From positions 266,837 through 330,836 of the forward strand of contig RZWH01000005.1 in the NCBI GenBank assembly GCA_004005435.1: DNA of 64,000 nucleotides. Reading direction: 5' to 3'. The notes beneath the pieces were generated by a model. The model did no database searches and was not told where the DNA came from. It was given only the letters and a program-made list of their open reading frames with translations. Made by a program: the position numbers and the translations under genes. Origin of the DNA: Rhodobacteraceae bacterium CCMM004 (lineage in GTDB: Bacteria; Pseudomonadota; Alphaproteobacteria; Rhodobacterales; Rhodobacteraceae). Shown one piece after another: positions 62,917 through 64,000 of this stretch (within the stretch, counting starts at the first letter, position 1; every line of letters starts with the position of its first letter).

Positions 62917-62998
62917 GGAGGTGACGTAGGCTTGTCAACAGCGTTCCGCCGCCGGTGACCCGCGCCATGGGTCCGGCGCGGGCGGGGAGGACAACGCG

Positions 62999-63805
62999 AT
63001 GTCGCAGACTAAGGGCGACGGGACCGTCGGTAAGGCCCTGGACGTGCTCGACCGGGTGGCGGCGTTCGGGCGGCCGGTGCGGTTTTCCGAAGTGCTGGAC
63101 GGCGCGCCCTATCCCAAGGCGACGCTCTATCGGTTGATCCAGATCCTCGCCAACCAGGGGATGCTGTCCTACGACGAGACCGCCGGGACCTATGCCCTGG
63201 GCATCCGGCTGGTGCGGCTCGCGCACGCCGCCTGGCAGACGACGTCGCTCGCCCCGGTCGCCCGGCCGCATATCGACCGGCTGGCCGCCGAGGTCGGCGA
63301 GACGGTGCACCTGGCCCAGCTCGACAATGCCCAGGTGCTCTATATCGACAAGGTGAACCCCAGCGAGCCCCTGGAGATGTTCAGCCAGGCGGGCAAGGTC
63401 GGCCCGGCCTATTGCACCGGCGTGGGCAAGGCGATGCTGGCGCACCTGCCGGCCGCGGCGCTGGACCGGGCGCTGGCGCAGCAGAGCTTTCACCGCTTTA
63501 CGGGTCGGACGCTGGGCGATGCCGCCGCGCTGCGATGCGAGTTGCGGACGGTGCGGGCCCGCGGCTATGCGCTCGACCGTGAGGAACACGAGCCGGGTAT
63601 CCACTGCATCGCCGCGCCGATCCTCAGCCGCGGCGGACGGGTGCTGGGCGCGGTGTCGGTGACCTCGACGACTGGACGGCGTGCGCTCGCCGAGATGGAG
63701 GCGCTGGCCCCCCACGTGACCCGTGTTGCGGCCGAGATCGCCGCCGACGCCCAGAGCTGGCGGTTTCCCGACGCGGCCCCCAAGACCCTCAAACAGACAG
63801 GATGA
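62999..63805 (+). CDS. IclR-family transcriptional regulator
   Basis: A 268-residue regulator. A winged helix-turn-helix lies at about 8-75 ([47 protein letters not shown]), then the IclR effector domain ([47 protein letters not shown]). It is divergent from the sugar-binding-protein gene and probably represses or activates the cluster in response to a galactose-pathway intermediate. The downstream ATPase gene overlaps or follows within a few bases. Confidence 0.94.
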   Translation: MSQTKGDGTVGKALDVLDRVAAFGRPVRFSEVLDGAPYPKATLYRLIQILANQGMLSYDETAGTYALGIRLVRLAHAAWQTTSLAPVARPHIDRLAAEVGETVHLAQLDNAQVLYIDKVNPSEPLEMFSQAGKVGPAYCTGVGKAMLAHLPAAALDRALAQQSFHRFTGRTLGDAAALRCELRTVRARGYALDREEHEPGIHCIAAPILSRGGRVLGAVSVTSTTGRRALAEMEALAPHVTRVAAEIAADAQSWRFPDAAPKTLKQTG

Positions 63806-63813
63806 CCCGACCC

Positions 63814-64000
<187 letters not shown>

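Noticed and set aside
63130..63150. TTGATCCAGATCC inside the iclR gene as an FNR site
   Set aside because: The second half is incomplete and it lies in coding sequence for the helix-turn-helix region.

Overview
The window looks like part of a chromosome of a high-GC alphaproteobacterium, most likely Rhodobacterales (Rhodobacter/Roseobacter relatives). The evidence is gene content and order: coxB-ctaB-orf-ctaG-coxC-surf1-thrC-M16 peptidase, ccoNOQP beside ccoGHIS-hemN and an FnrL-type regulator, prs, ribF, and many start/stop overlaps (ATGA, GTGA, TGATG). I saw no rRNA, tRNA, CRISPR array, insertion sequence or prophage. Both ends cut a gene: coxB on the left and a sugar ABC ATPase on the right. 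Calls rest on reading the translations; no database search was made.

Layout. 1-7.1 kb: aa3-type oxidase subunits and assembly genes, then threonine synthase, a processing-type peptidase and an acetyltransferase. 7.3-9.6 kb: an exported metallo-beta-lactamase-fold protein and a GlcD-type FAD oxidase. 9.5-14.7 kb (minus): a polar amino-acid ABC transporter with a glutamine-synthetase-like enzyme. 14.8-25.1 kb: small housekeeping and accessory genes, including an unusual zinc-protease/OmpA-like protein, prs, ltaE, ycgN and ribF. 25.3-39.3 kb (mostly minus): HAD protein, family II pyrophosphatase, hemN, ccoSIHG, a plus-strand lytic transglycosylase, ccoPQON and fnrL, with two good FNR-type operators. 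39.5-49 kb: a scattered peptide ABC transporter interrupted by ompA, a PAS-like gene and a membrane LuxR/PepSY pair. 49-50.2 kb: aroQ and an SDR. 50.2-52 kb (minus): TRAP permeases. 52.1-64 kb: a galactoside utilisation cluster under an IclR regulator.

How genes work together. The cco genes make, load with copper and mature a cbb3 oxidase; FnrL sites sit before both cco transcripts, and hemN (oxygen-independent haem synthesis) is carried on the ccoGHIS transcript. In the sugar cluster a binding protein and two permeases import galactosides, GH36 alpha-galactosidase and GH42 beta-galactosidase release galactose, GalM interconverts anomers, and an SMP-30 lactonase, KDGal kinase and KDPGal aldolase fit the De Ley-Doudoroff route. 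Galactose dehydrogenase and galactonate dehydratase are not in the window.

The most unusual signal is not a gene: six loci carry paired palindromes of shared architecture (CAAG, four variable bases, TTCGAA-like core, complementary four bases, CTTG; then CC and a second unit). The variable bases differ at nearly every locus but always pair. Three pairs fill gaps between ABC-transporter genes, two follow a lytic transglycosylase gene, and a divergent pair is translated as the N-terminus of ycgN.
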